NCBI GenBank assembly: GCA_024867545.1
Contig: JANFNE010000030.1
Coordinates: forward strand, 558,001 to 622,000
Length of the DNA stretch: 64,000 bases
Source: Phytopythium helicoides
Taxonomy: Eukaryota; Oomycota; Peronosporomycetes; Pythiales; Pythiaceae
Direction of reading: 5' to 3'
In this document: in pieces, positions 32,291 to 42,013 of the stretch
How the letters are laid out: each line of letters begins with the position of its first letter
Position numbering within the stretch: position 1 is the first letter of the stretch
The notes under the pieces: generated by a model
Seen by the model: the letters and a program-made list of their open reading frames with translations, nothing else
What the model was told of the DNA's origin: nothing
Databases searched by the model: none
Position numbers and translations under genes: made by a program

Positions 32291-33637
32291 GTCTCTCAAC
32301 TGGAGGACAGATTGGAAAAGAGGAGTAGTTCTCTTCAATTGGGAGTCCTTTTTTTTCTTCTTGATTCGCTTCAGATCGCTGCCGATGACGAGAACGATGG
32401 CCTTCGCTACATGAAAGGATGAGGAAGTAGTTGGGGCGGCAATCATTGTATGAAATGTGCTTGCCTGCGAGCAAGTCTATATTATCTATCCTAGGTGTTA
32501 TAACATTTTTCCCCCTTTCATATTCGTGAGTGTTGCAAGTGGTTGTTCGCTGAGTGGTGGTGGGACGTAGTGAGAACACGCATGATGCGTACATATTGCG
32601 GACGACTGAGCCATGGTGGACGACTGAGCCACGATGGACAACTGACTGAGCTCTGTGTCGTTGGCATTCGCTCTCATGCACCGAGTCTGCAACCATTCCC
32701 AGTCGACGCGGAGCTCTGGATTGGTTTGTTTGTTCTTGCCATCCAACATGGAAGTAGAAGCACCCATTGTGCACCACGGATTGCATCCAAGCAGCAGCAG
32801 CAGCAAGGTGATGTTGAAGGAGCTCGGGTGGTTTCCCACATGCTGGACAACTTCAACTCGGTGGCGGAGCGTGCTGGACAGAAATTTTATTTTGCGCTTG
32901 GTTTATGCTGCTATCTAGACCTGTTGCGTCAAAACTTTGCCTCTTTGATTTCAATTGTTAACAATCGGAAGCTCTGACTTTCATCAATTATGCTTTGCGG
33001 CGAGCTTGGTGACATGCTCTGACAATAGAGTCCACTCAAACGATTCCTTCAAACCGCATCTCCAGCTAGGCTTGGCAGAGAGAGTTGCCCAACAGAATGC
33101 GTCCTTGTTGTCGGGTCACCAAATATGGACCTTAGTGTGTCCCTCCACAAAACCACATCGTGAGCTGCAGTTCTCTTCATCTCCAAGAAAAATAAAAAGA
33201 CACACTGACGCAACTCCGTCGTTGCGGCTGATCTGCTCCATTGCCAAACTACTCCATCGGCAATACCGCAGTGCCTACCACCAGTAGCGTTGTTAGTGCC
33301 GACAATGAGCACGGCAATGATGCGCCCCTCCATCGGTGACCGGATCAGACAGCATTCAGCGACAGGAAAGACGGATTTGGTGATAACTTTGAATGCTGAG
33401 TCGCTCGAGCGTTGATTTCTTTCATAGAATTAGAATGATCAACTCTGCACAGCACTGCGTTCATCCTCTCAAACTTGCCTAGTATTGTTTTCGTCCTAAG
33501 ACATGGAGGCTCAACGATAGAATACACCCTTATATCGTGCTGCTTGCTGGAGCTGTGCAGCGACCTCGAACGGTTGGATCATTTCAACTCCATTTCCAAA
33601 TTTGCCAGCAAGTCAAGAAAACCAAAGCCTCTCCAAG
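32291..33637 (+). repeat. 1347-bp spacer, copy 2 (E4 to E5)
   Basis: Same length and content as 30140-31486: effector 3' flank, CAG run, T3-like 3' flank, effector leader. The translations of all six frames compared by eye are the same as in copy 1. Confidence 0.85.
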
Positions 33638-36541
33638 ATGAAGCTCTACACGATGCTACTCGTGAGCTCCGTGTCACTCGCCGAAATCACGATGCAGCCA
33701 GCCTATGCAACCCGCTTTCTTCGCCAAGAAGCCTCCTCCGCTTCTGCTTCTGCTTCTGTGGACTTTGAAGGCGTCGCTGTCGGTGCGGCTGGCTCCAACT
33801 CTGACTCAGTGGACTCAACGTTGGACTCGATCGATATTTCGCTGTCGCTGATCCAGTCGCTTGAGCCGTTCGTGCTTCCTAGCGTTGATGTTGATGATCC
33901 GTTAGTTGGCGAGGGCTATTTTCCGGACGCGGATGAGACGCTTGAGCTCCCTAGTGACGATGATGATGAGGTGCCATTCGGTGACGACTACACTTCGGAG
34001 GTGGTTGACCAATTCGTGGATCCTGGTGACGACGATGTGGAGGAGACGTCATTTGGTGATGGCTTTGTTCCGGACATGGTTGACCAATTCGTGGATCCTG
34101 GTGACGACGATGTGGAGGAGACACCATTTAGTGACGACTACACTTCGGAGGTGATTGACCAATTCGTGGATCCTGGTGACGACGATGTGGAGGAGACACC
34201 ATTTGGTGACGACTTTGTTCCGGACACGGTTGACCAATTCGTGGATCCTGGTGACGACGATGTGGAGGAGACACCATTTGGTGACGACTACACTTCGGAG
34301 GTGATTGACCAATTCGTGGATCCTGGTGACGACGATGTGGAGGAGACACCATTTGGTGACGACTTTGTTCCGGACACGGTTGACCAATTCGTGGATCCTG
34401 GTGACGACGATGTGGAGGAGACACCATTTGGTGACGACTACACTTCGGAGGTGATTGACCAATTCGTGGATCCTGGTGACGACGATGTGGAGGAGACACC
34501 ATTTGGTGACGACTTTGTTCCGGACACGGTTGACCAATTCGTGGATCCTGGTGACGACGATGTGGAGGAGACACCATTTGGCGACGACTACACTTCGGAG
34601 GTGATTGACCAATTCGTGGATCCTGGTGACGACGATGTGGAGGAGACACCATTTGGTGACGACTTTGTTCCGGACACGGTTGACCAATTCGTGGATCCTG
34701 GTGACGACGATGTGGAGGAGACACCATTTGGTGACGACTACACTTCGGAGGTGATTGACCAATTCGTGGATCCTGGTGACGACGATGTGGAGGAGACACC
34801 ATTTGGTGACGACTTTGTTCCGGACACGGTTGACCAATTCGTGGATCCTGGTGACGACGATGTGGAGGAGACACCATTTGGTGACGACTACACTTCGGAG
34901 GTGATTGACCAATTCGTGGATCCTGGTGACGACGATGTGGAGGAGACACCATTTGGTGACGACTTTGTTCCGGACACGGTTGACCAATTCGTGGATCCTG
35001 GTGACGACGATGTGGAGGAGACACCATTTGGTGACGACTACACTTCGGAGGTGATTGACCAATTCGTGGATCCTGGTGACGACGATGTGGAGGAGACACC
35101 ATTTGGTGACGACTTTGTTCCGGACACGGTTGACCAATTCGTGGATCCTGGTGACGACGATGTGGAGGAGACACCATTTAGTGACGACTACACTTCGGAG
35201 GTGATTGACCAATTCGTGGATCCTGGTGACGACGATGTGGAGGAGACACCATTTGGTGACGACTTTGTTCCGGACACGGTTGACCAATTCGTGGATCCTG
35301 GTGACGACGATGTGGAGGAGACACCATTTGGTGACGACTACACTTCGGAGGTGATTGACCAATTCGTGGATCCTGGTGACGACGATGTGGAGGAGACACC
35401 ATTTGGTGACGACTTTGTTCCGGACACGGTTGACCAATTCGTGGATCCTGGTGACGACGATGTGGAGGAGACACCATTTAGTGACGACTACACTTCGGAG
35501 GTGATTGACCAATTCGTGGATCCTGGTGACGACGATGTGGAGGAGACACCATTTGGTGACGACTTTGTTCCGGACACGGTTGACCAATTCGTGGATCCTG
35601 GTGACGACGATGTGGAGGAGACACCATTTGGTGACGACTACACTTCGGAGGTGATTGACCAATTCGTGGATCCTGGTGACGACGATGTGGAGGAGACACC
35701 ATTTGGTGACGACTTTGTTCCGGACACGGTTGACCAATTCGTGGATCCTGGTGACGACGATGTGGAGGAGACACCATTTGGTGACGACTACACTTCGGAG
35801 GTGATTGACCAATTCGTGGATCCTGGTGACGACGATGTGGAGGAGACACCATTTGGTGACGACTTTGTTCCGGACACGGTTGACCAATTCGTGGATCCTG
35901 GTGACGACGATGTGGAGGAGACACCATTTAGTGACGACTACACTTCGGAGGTGATTGACCAATTCGTGGATCCTGGTGACGACGATGTGGAGGAGACACC
36001 ATTTGGTGACGACTTTGTTCCGGACACGGTTGACCAATTCGTGGATCCTGGTGACGACGATGTGGAGGAGACACCATTTGGTGACGACTACACTTCGGAG
36101 GTGATTGACCAATTCGTGGATCCTGGTGACGACGATGTGGAGGAGACACCATTTGGTGACGACTTTGTTCCAGACACGGTTGACCAATTCGTGGATCCTG
36201 GTGACGACGATGTGGAGGAGACACCATTTGGTGACGACTTTGTTCCGGACACGGTTGACCAATTCGTGGATCCTGGTGACGACGATGTGGAGGAGACACC
36301 ATTTGGTGACGACTACACTTCGGAGGTGATTGACCAATTCGTGGATCCTGGTGACGACGATGTGGAGGAGACACCATTTGGTGACGACTACACTTCGGAG
36401 GTGATTGACCAATTCGTGGATCCTGGTGACGACGATGTGGAGGAGACACCATTTGGTGACGACTTTGTTCCGGACACGGTTGACCAATTCGTGGATCCTG
36501 GTGACGATGACGCGGAGGAGGTACTCTTTTATGACGACTGA
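33638..36541 (+). CDS. RxLR-like secreted effector candidate E5 with 34 acidic repeats
   Basis: 967 residues, very large for an RxLR-type protein (usually 100-400). Signal peptide, R-F-L-R (26-29), linker to 114, then 34 repeats of 25 residues (115-964) and YDD. About 340 acidic residues and almost no basic ones lie in the repeats. Y and F units alternate strictly over most of the array, making a 150-bp (50-residue) higher-order repeat. The phase of alternation breaks only near the 3' end (F-F, then Y-Y). G-to-S marker units (S-D-D-Y) recur at spacings that are multiples of 150 bp, a sign of unequal exchange. The copies are so alike that the array length in the assembly could be wrong. Confidence 0.75.
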   Translation: MKLYTMLLVSSVSLAEITMQPAYATRFLRQEASSASASASVDFEGVAVGAAGSNSDSVDSTLDSIDISLSLIQSLEPFVLPSVDVDDPLVGEGYFPDADETLELPSDDDDEVPFGDDYTSEVVDQFVDPGDDDVEETSFGDGFVPDMVDQFVDPGDDDVEETPFSDDYTSEVIDQFVDPGDDDVEETPFGDDFVPDTVDQFVDPGDDDVEETPFGDDYTSEVIDQFVDPGDDDVEETPFGDDFVPDTVDQFVDPGDDDVEETPFGDDYTSEVIDQFVDPGDDDVEETPFGDDFVPDTVDQFVDPGDDDVEETPFGDDYTSEVIDQFVDPGDDDVEETPFGDDFVPDTVDQFVDPGDDDVEETPFGDDYTSEVIDQFVDPGDDDVEETPFGDDFVPDTVDQFVDPGDDDVEETPFGDDYTSEVIDQFVDPGDDDVEETPFGDDFVPDTVDQFVDPGDDDVEETPFGDDYTSEVIDQFVDPGDDDVEETPFGDDFVPDTVDQFVDPGDDDVEETPFSDDYTSEVIDQFVDPGDDDVEETPFGDDFVPDTVDQFVDPGDDDVEETPFGDDYTSEVIDQFVDPGDDDVEETPFGDDFVPDTVDQFVDPGDDDVEETPFSDDYTSEVIDQFVDPGDDDVEETPFGDDFVPDTVDQFVDPGDDDVEETPFGDDYTSEVIDQFVDPGDDDVEETPFGDDFVPDTVDQFVDPGDDDVEETPFGDDYTSEVIDQFVDPGDDDVEETPFGDDFVPDTVDQFVDPGDDDVEETPFSDDYTSEVIDQFVDPGDDDVEETPFGDDFVPDTVDQFVDPGDDDVEETPFGDDYTSEVIDQFVDPGDDDVEETPFGDDFVPDTVDQFVDPGDDDVEETPFGDDFVPDTVDQFVDPGDDDVEETPFGDDYTSEVIDQFVDPGDDDVEETPFGDDYTSEVIDQFVDPGDDDVEETPFGDDFVPDTVDQFVDPGDDDAEEVLFYDD
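33980..36529 (+). repeat. 75-bp minisatellite, 34 units, in E5
   Basis: 2550 bp in frame. Marker AGT codons (ATTTAGTG) occur at about 34128, 35177, 35477 and 35927, spaced 1050, 300 and 450 bp, all multiples of 150. One unit near 34580 has a private GGC codon. Confidence 0.92.
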
Positions 36542-37888
36542 GTCTCTCAACTGGAGGACAGATTGGAAAAGAGGAGTAGTTCTCTTCAATTGGGAGTCCT
36601 TTTTTTTCTTCTTGATTCGCTTCAGATCGCTGCCGATGACGAGAACGATGGCCTTCGCTACATGAAAGGATGAGGAAGTAGTTGGGGCGGCAATCATTGT
36701 ATGAAATGTGCTTGCCTGCGAGCAAGTCTATATTATCTATCCTAGGTGTTATAACATTTTTCCCCCTTTCATATTCGTGAGTGTTGCAAGTGGTTGTTCG
36801 CTGAGTGGTGGTGGGACGTAGTGAGAACACGCATGATGCGTACATATTGCGGACGACTGAGCCATGGTGGACGACTGAGCCACGATGGACAACTGACTGA
36901 GCTCTGTGTCGTTGGCATTCGCTCTCATGCACCGAGTCTGCAACCATTCCCAGTCGACGCGGAGCTCTGGATTGGTTTGTTTGTTCTTGCCATCCAACAT
37001 GGAAGTAGAAGCACCCATTGTGCACCACGGATTGCATCCAAGCAGCAGCAGCAGCAAGGTGATGTTGAAGGAGCTCGGGTGGTTTCCCACATGCTGGACA
37101 ACTTCAACTCGGTGGCGGAGCGTGCTGGACAGAAATTTTATTTTGCGCTTGGTTTATGCTGCTATCTAGACCTGTTGCGTCAAAACTTTGCCTCTTTGAT
37201 TTCAATTGTTAACAATCGGAAGCTCTGACTTTCATCAATTATGCTTTGCGGCGAGCTTGGTGACATGCTCTGACAATAGAGTCCACTCAAACGATTCCTT
37301 CAAACCGCATCTCCAGCTAGGCTTGGCAGAGAGAGTTGCCCAACAGAATGCGTCCTTGTTGTCGGGTCACCAAATATGGACCTTAGTGTGTCCCTCCACA
37401 AAACCACATCGTGAGCTGCAGTTCTCTTCATCTCCAAGAAAAATAAAAAGACACACTGACGCAACTCCGTCGTTGCGGCTGATCTGCTCCATTGCCAAAC
37501 TACTCCATCGGCAATACCGCAGTGCCTACCACCAGTAGCGTTGTTAGTGCCGACAATGAGCACGGCAATGATGCGCCCCTCCATCGGTGACCGGATCAGA
37601 CAGCATTCAGCGACAGGAAAGACGGATTTGGTGATAACTTTGAATGCTGAGTCGCTCGAGCGTTGATTTCTTTCATAGAATTAGAATGATCAACTCTGCA
37701 CAGCACTGCGTTCATCCTCTCAAACTTGCCTAGTATTGTTTTCGTCCTAAGACATGGAGGCTCAACGATAGAATACACCCTTATATCGTGCTGCTTGCTG
37801 GAGCTGTGCAGCGACCTCGAACGGTTGGATCATTTCAACTCCATTTCCAAATTTGCCAGCAAGTCAAGAAAACCAAAGCCTCTCCAAG
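36542..37888 (+). repeat. 1347-bp spacer, copy 3 (E5 to E6)
   Basis: Same length and content as the two earlier spacers. Confidence 0.85.
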
Positions 37889-39217
37889 ATGAAGCTCTAC
37901 ACGATGCTACTCGTGAGCTCCGTGTCACTCGCCGAAATCACGATGCAGCCAGCCTATGCAACCCGCTTTCTTCGCCAAGAAGCCTCCTCCGCTTCTGCTT
38001 CTGCTTCTGTGGACTTTGAAGGCGTCGCTGTCGGTGCGGCTGGCTCCAACTCTGACTCAGTGGACTCAACGTTGGACTCGATCGATATTTCGCTGTCGCT
38101 GATCCAGTCGCTTGAGCCGTTCGTGCTTCCTAGCGATGATGTTGATGATCCGTTAGTTGGCGAGGGCTATTTTCCGGACGCGGATGAGACGCTTGAGCTC
38201 CCTAGTGACGATGATGATGAGGTGCCATTCGGTGACGACTACACTTCGGAGGTGGTTGACCAATTCGTGGAACCTGGTGATGATTATGTGGAGGAGACAC
38301 CATTTGGTGATGGCTTTGTTCCGGACACGGTTGACCAATTCGTGGATCCTGGTGACGACGATGTGGAGGAGACACCATTTGGTGACGACTACACTTCGGA
38401 GGTGATTGACCAATTCGTGGATCCTGGTGACGACGATGTGGAGGAGACACCATTTGGTGACGACTTTGTTCCGGACACGGTTGACCAATTCGTGGATCCT
38501 GGTGACGACGATGTGGAGGAGACACCATTTAGTGACGACTACACTTCGGAGGTGATTGACCAATTCGTGGATCCTGGTGACGACGATGTGGAGGAGACAC
38601 CATTTGGTGACGACTTTGTTCCGGACACGGTTGACCAATTCGTGGATCCTGGTGACGACGATGTGGAGGAGACACCATTTGGTGACGACTACACTTCGGA
38701 GGTGATTGACCAATTCGTGGATCCTGGTGACGACGATGTGGAGGAGACACCATTTGGTGACGACTTTGTTCCGGACACGGTTGACCAATTCGTGGATCCT
38801 GGTGACGACGATGTGGAGGAGACACCATTTGGTGACGACTTTGTTCCGGACACGGTTGACCAATTCGTGGATCCTGGTGACGACGATGTGGAGGAGACAC
38901 CATTTGGTGACGACTACACTTCGGAGGTGATTGACCAATTCGTGGATCCTGGTGACGACGATGTGGAGGAGACACCATTTGGTGACGACTTTGTTCCGGA
39001 CACGGTTGACCAATTCGTGGATCCTGGTGACGACGATGTGGAGGAGACACCATTTGGTGACGACTACACTTCGGAGGTGATTGACCAATTCGTGGATCCT
39101 GGTGACGACGATGTGGAGGAGACACCATTTGGTGACGACTTTGTTCCGGACACGGTTGACCAATTCGTGGATCCTGGTGACGATGACGCGGAGGAGGTAC
39201 TCTTTTATGACGACTGA
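37889..39217 (+). CDS. RxLR-like secreted effector candidate E6 with 13 acidic repeats
   Basis: 442 residues, same plan: signal peptide, R-F-L-R (26-29), linker to 114, 13 repeats, YDD. The signal peptide has the E4/E5 version (QPAYA), whereas the linker (PSDDVDD) and first unit (FVEPGDDYVEE) have the E3 version. The gene is thus a mosaic of the two subtypes, as expected from gene conversion or unequal crossing over between copies. It is the last complete copy; the duplication ends about 575 bp after its stop codon. Confidence 0.75.
   Translation: MKLYTMLLVSSVSLAEITMQPAYATRFLRQEASSASASASVDFEGVAVGAAGSNSDSVDSTLDSIDISLSLIQSLEPFVLPSDDVDDPLVGEGYFPDADETLELPSDDDDEVPFGDDYTSEVVDQFVEPGDDYVEETPFGDGFVPDTVDQFVDPGDDDVEETPFGDDYTSEVIDQFVDPGDDDVEETPFGDDFVPDTVDQFVDPGDDDVEETPFSDDYTSEVIDQFVDPGDDDVEETPFGDDFVPDTVDQFVDPGDDDVEETPFGDDYTSEVIDQFVDPGDDDVEETPFGDDFVPDTVDQFVDPGDDDVEETPFGDDFVPDTVDQFVDPGDDDVEETPFGDDYTSEVIDQFVDPGDDDVEETPFGDDFVPDTVDQFVDPGDDDVEETPFGDDYTSEVIDQFVDPGDDDVEETPFGDDFVPDTVDQFVDPGDDDAEEVLFYDD
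38231..39205 (+). repeat. 75-bp minisatellite, 13 units, in E6
   Basis: 975 bp in frame; Y and F units with one F-F step in the middle; one S-D-D marker unit at about 38530. Confidence 0.9.
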
Positions 39218-39792
39218 GTCTCTCAACTGGAGGACAGATTGGAAAAGAGGAGTAGTTCTCTTCAATTGGGAGTCCTTTTTTTTCTTCTTGATTCGCTTCA
39301 GATCGCTGCCGATGACGAGAACGATGGCCTTCGCTACATGAAAGGATGAGGAAGTAGTTGGGGCGGCAATCATTGTATGAAATGTGCTTGCCTGCGAGCA
39401 AGTCTATATTATCTATCCTAGGTGTTATAACATTTTTCCCCCTTTCATATTCGTGAGTGTTGCAAGTGGTTGTTCGCTGAGTGGTGGTGGGACGTAGTGA
39501 GAACACGCATGATGCGTACATATTGCGGACGACTGAGCCATGGTGGACGACTGAGCCACGATGGACAACTGACTGAGCTCTGTGTCGTTGGCATTCGCTC
39601 TCATGCACCGAGTCTGCAACCATTCCCAGTCGACGCGGAGCTCTGGATTGGTTTGTTTGTTCTTGCCATCCAACATGGAAGTAGAAGCACCCATTGTGCA
39701 CCACGGATTGCATCCAAGCAGCAGCAGCAGCAAGGTGATGTTGAAGGAGCTCGGGTGGTTTCCCGCATGCTGGACAACTTCAACTCGGTGGC
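39218..39792 (+). repeat. Truncated spacer copy 4 and duplication breakpoint
   Basis: Matches the first about 575 bp of the other spacers with very few differences (for example CCCGCATG for CCCACATG). Similarity stops at GGTGGC near 39792, where the other copies continue GGAGCG. This is the right border of the duplicated block. Confidence 0.8.
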
Positions 39793-40317
39793 CGCTCGAC
39801 GATTGGTCCGGAAAGCCTCGTTTCAGCAAATCAAAATCCGTGGAAGAATCTGAGAACAGACCTGGCTGGCCATACTAATTCAAAGAGAATCATTTGCAGC
39901 TCAGGGAGCGAAAGCATTGATGTGTAAAAAAAATGGTGCCAGCGCAATGTTGATGGCGCCACAAGCATGTCGCCGCCTTTGCGTTCGCAGCGCCGCAAAA
40001 TTGCTCCGCCCTTGCCAGCCATCCGCGCGCTCGGCGCTCTTTGTTTACGCAGTGCCAGCAAAATCCAACATACACACAGAGACAAAAAACAACAACAGCA
40101 AAAAACGGAAGCCGCGGACCTCCAGAAGGTGATGGGTGTGTGACACATGACTCCCTTCTTCAGTTCACCCCAGGTCCATCCTCCCTGTATAAACCGTTCC
40201 CCCTCTTCCTTTAATAGAACTATCCAGATCGTCCATACTCCCTTCCAGTCACCGGGTCAAAATGCGCCCGCCGGTTGCTCAATCCCCCTTGCGCCTGGAA
40301 GAGCGAGAGAAGGAAGC
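39793..40317 (+). other. Intergenic, promoter of the RING gene
   Basis: 525 nt of unique sequence. No coding frame is supported. An A-rich tract (about 40084-40106) is present. Confidence 0.4.
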
Positions 40318-41617
40318 ATGGGCAACTCGCCGTCGTCGTCGTCCTCCAAGCGCCTGTCGGCCTCTGCGCGCGAGCTCGAGCGCTTCGCGCAGCCTACAGG
40401 GTGGGTGGTGCGTCTGTTTGCGGGTGTGGAGGGGCGTTAACGACCGTCGGTCCGCAGGCTGTACGCGAGCTGTCCGTGGGACGCCAAGGCCGCGCGCAGG
40501 CTCGTGGTCGAGCGCAAGATCGCGCCGCGGTTCCCAGGGCGCGACGGGCCGGAGAGCGCGTTCACGCAGGAGTGTCCGATTTGCTTTATGGTGCGCTGGC
40601 TGCTGCTGCTGCTGCTGCGAACTGGGCTGATGGCTGGCCGACTCGGTGCTCATGTGTGGGTGAAAAATATGGTGGAGCAGTACTACCCGGGCAACCTGAA
40701 CGTGTCGAGCTGCTGCAGCAAGCCTATCTGCTCCGAGTGCTACCTGCAGATGCGCCCGCCGCACCAGCCGATTTGGTGGGTGAAGAGAGACCAGAGGAGG
40801 TGGAGAGGAAAGGCGGTAGCTGATGAGAATGTGGTGGAATCTGCCTTGCAGCTGTCCGTTCTGCAATCGAGACGGCTTCGCGGTCAAGTACTCGCCGCCT
40901 GCGTCGCTCGAGCTCAACGCCATCTTCTCCAACAAAAAGGTGGCAGCGTGGTGCTTGCAGTGCGGGGGTTGGTTGTCTTGCTGACGGTGAACGCTGCTGC
41001 TTGTGTGCCAGCGAACAAACTCGCGAGCGACCAGCCGCGCTATCGACATTCCAGTGCCGGCAACTGCCAACAGCGCGACGGAGAGCGAGCCGGTTGCGCA
41101 GTATGCGTCGGTGGAAGACCGCCAGCGCCTGCGCGACTCGCTGCGCTCGCAGCTGAGCATTACGGACCAGCCCATCACCAACAGCCCGCACCCGAACAGC
41201 CTGGCGTCGCTTCGTGACGCCGCACAGTTCCTCGCCACGCCTGCTGACGCGGTGCGGCTTGAGGAGCTCATGATCATGGAGGCGATCCGCCGGTCGATGC
41301 GAGACTTGAACGCTGGCAAAGAAAACGAGGACGGCTCGTCGGGCTCTCCATCGTCGCCATCGGGATCGACCGGACTCGGACTTCGAGGAAACCATCTCAA
41401 CGACTCGCACAGCAGGACAAGCAGCGCCGATTATGACGGAGACGTGCACTCCATTCAAGCATCAGAGCTGTTCCGAAGCGAGTCGGGGATGGGAGTTGAC
41501 CCCTCGGCTTCGCACCGCAGCAGCAACAGCGGAGACAACAGCAGTGGTCGGGACAGCAACAGAGACTCGGACGACCGCCGCGGGAGTCTGTCAAACTGGA
41601 GCCCGTTCGACGACTAA
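40318..41617 (+). CDS. SIP5-like RING-type protein, probably N-myristoylated
   Basis: Exons 40318-40400, 40458-40590, 40681-40775, 40852-40939 and 41012-41617 join in phase to 334 residues. The N-terminus MGNSPSSSSSK is a good myristoylation signal. A split zinc-binding domain follows: CPICFM, then YYPGNLNVSSCCSKPICSEC, YLQM, and CCPFCNRDGF. This YYP-x-LN-x-S-x-CC-x-K-x-ICxEC pattern is typical of the yeast SIP5/plant homolog family of RING-like proteins. The C-terminal half is disordered, with LRDSLRSQLSITDQP, an acidic helix (RLEELMIMEAIRRSMRDL) and Ser/Asp-rich tail. Ubiquitin-ligase activity at membranes is a reasonable inference. The family is linked to Snf1 signalling in yeast. Confidence 0.8.
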
Positions 41618-42013
41618 TCTGTTCTCTCCTCAATATGCGGGAATATGGACGTGCAGTGCGTTGCTGACCAGAGCGCCGCGTCAAGATGCGGCTCTGCGAG
41701 AATGGAGTGACACGGAAGAAAAGACAGGGACAAAAAATGCTCGTTGGTAAGTTATTAGGCGCCGCCGCGCCCCAGCCTTTTGGAAATCGAGTCGAGAAAG
41801 CACACAGAGATGAAACGAGGGCGCAACACGCGGGCAGCGAACGCAGCTGCCGGCTCAACAGGCAGGTCAATTCATGTGTGGTCATGGAAAAGCGAAATGC
41901 ATGGTGCCGTGCCTCTTTGTCCAGTTTGTACTGCCGTGTTATTTCCATTTTGAGTTGCACCCTTCGCCACGTGAGACGTTTGCTTTTGATCACAGTCGTG
42001 CGATTTGAAAGCC
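41618..42013 (+). other. Intergenic SIP5-RBM48
   Basis: About 395 nt; short open frames only, nothing recognised. Confidence 0.4.

Noticed and set aside
34049..36697. 882-residue open frame on the minus strand across the E5 repeats (and similar frames over E3, E4, E6)
   Set aside because: The repeat unit is 75 bp, a multiple of three, without stops in several frames, so long antisense frames arise automatically. Their translations are simple periodic strings with no signal or domain.
35928..37037. Second minus-strand frame ending in His/Pro/Arg-rich repeats joined to spacer sequence
   Set aside because: Same cause as above. The interruptions at about 300-450 bp simply mark the G-to-S units of E5.
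29378..39205. CRISPR-like array
   Set aside because: Units are contiguous, in frame, without unique spacers, and the genome is eukaryotic.
29036..39217. Elastin-, collagen- or antifreeze-like repeat protein as an alternative identity for E3-E6
   Set aside because: Composition (Asp/Glu-rich, no GxY or Ala-rich pattern) does not fit, and the head is clearly shared with the repeat-free E1 and E2.
40262..40823. Two overlapping plus-strand frames of 122 and 182 residues
   Set aside because: They overlap the spliced SIP5-like exons in other frames and have Arg/Ala-rich low-complexity translations.
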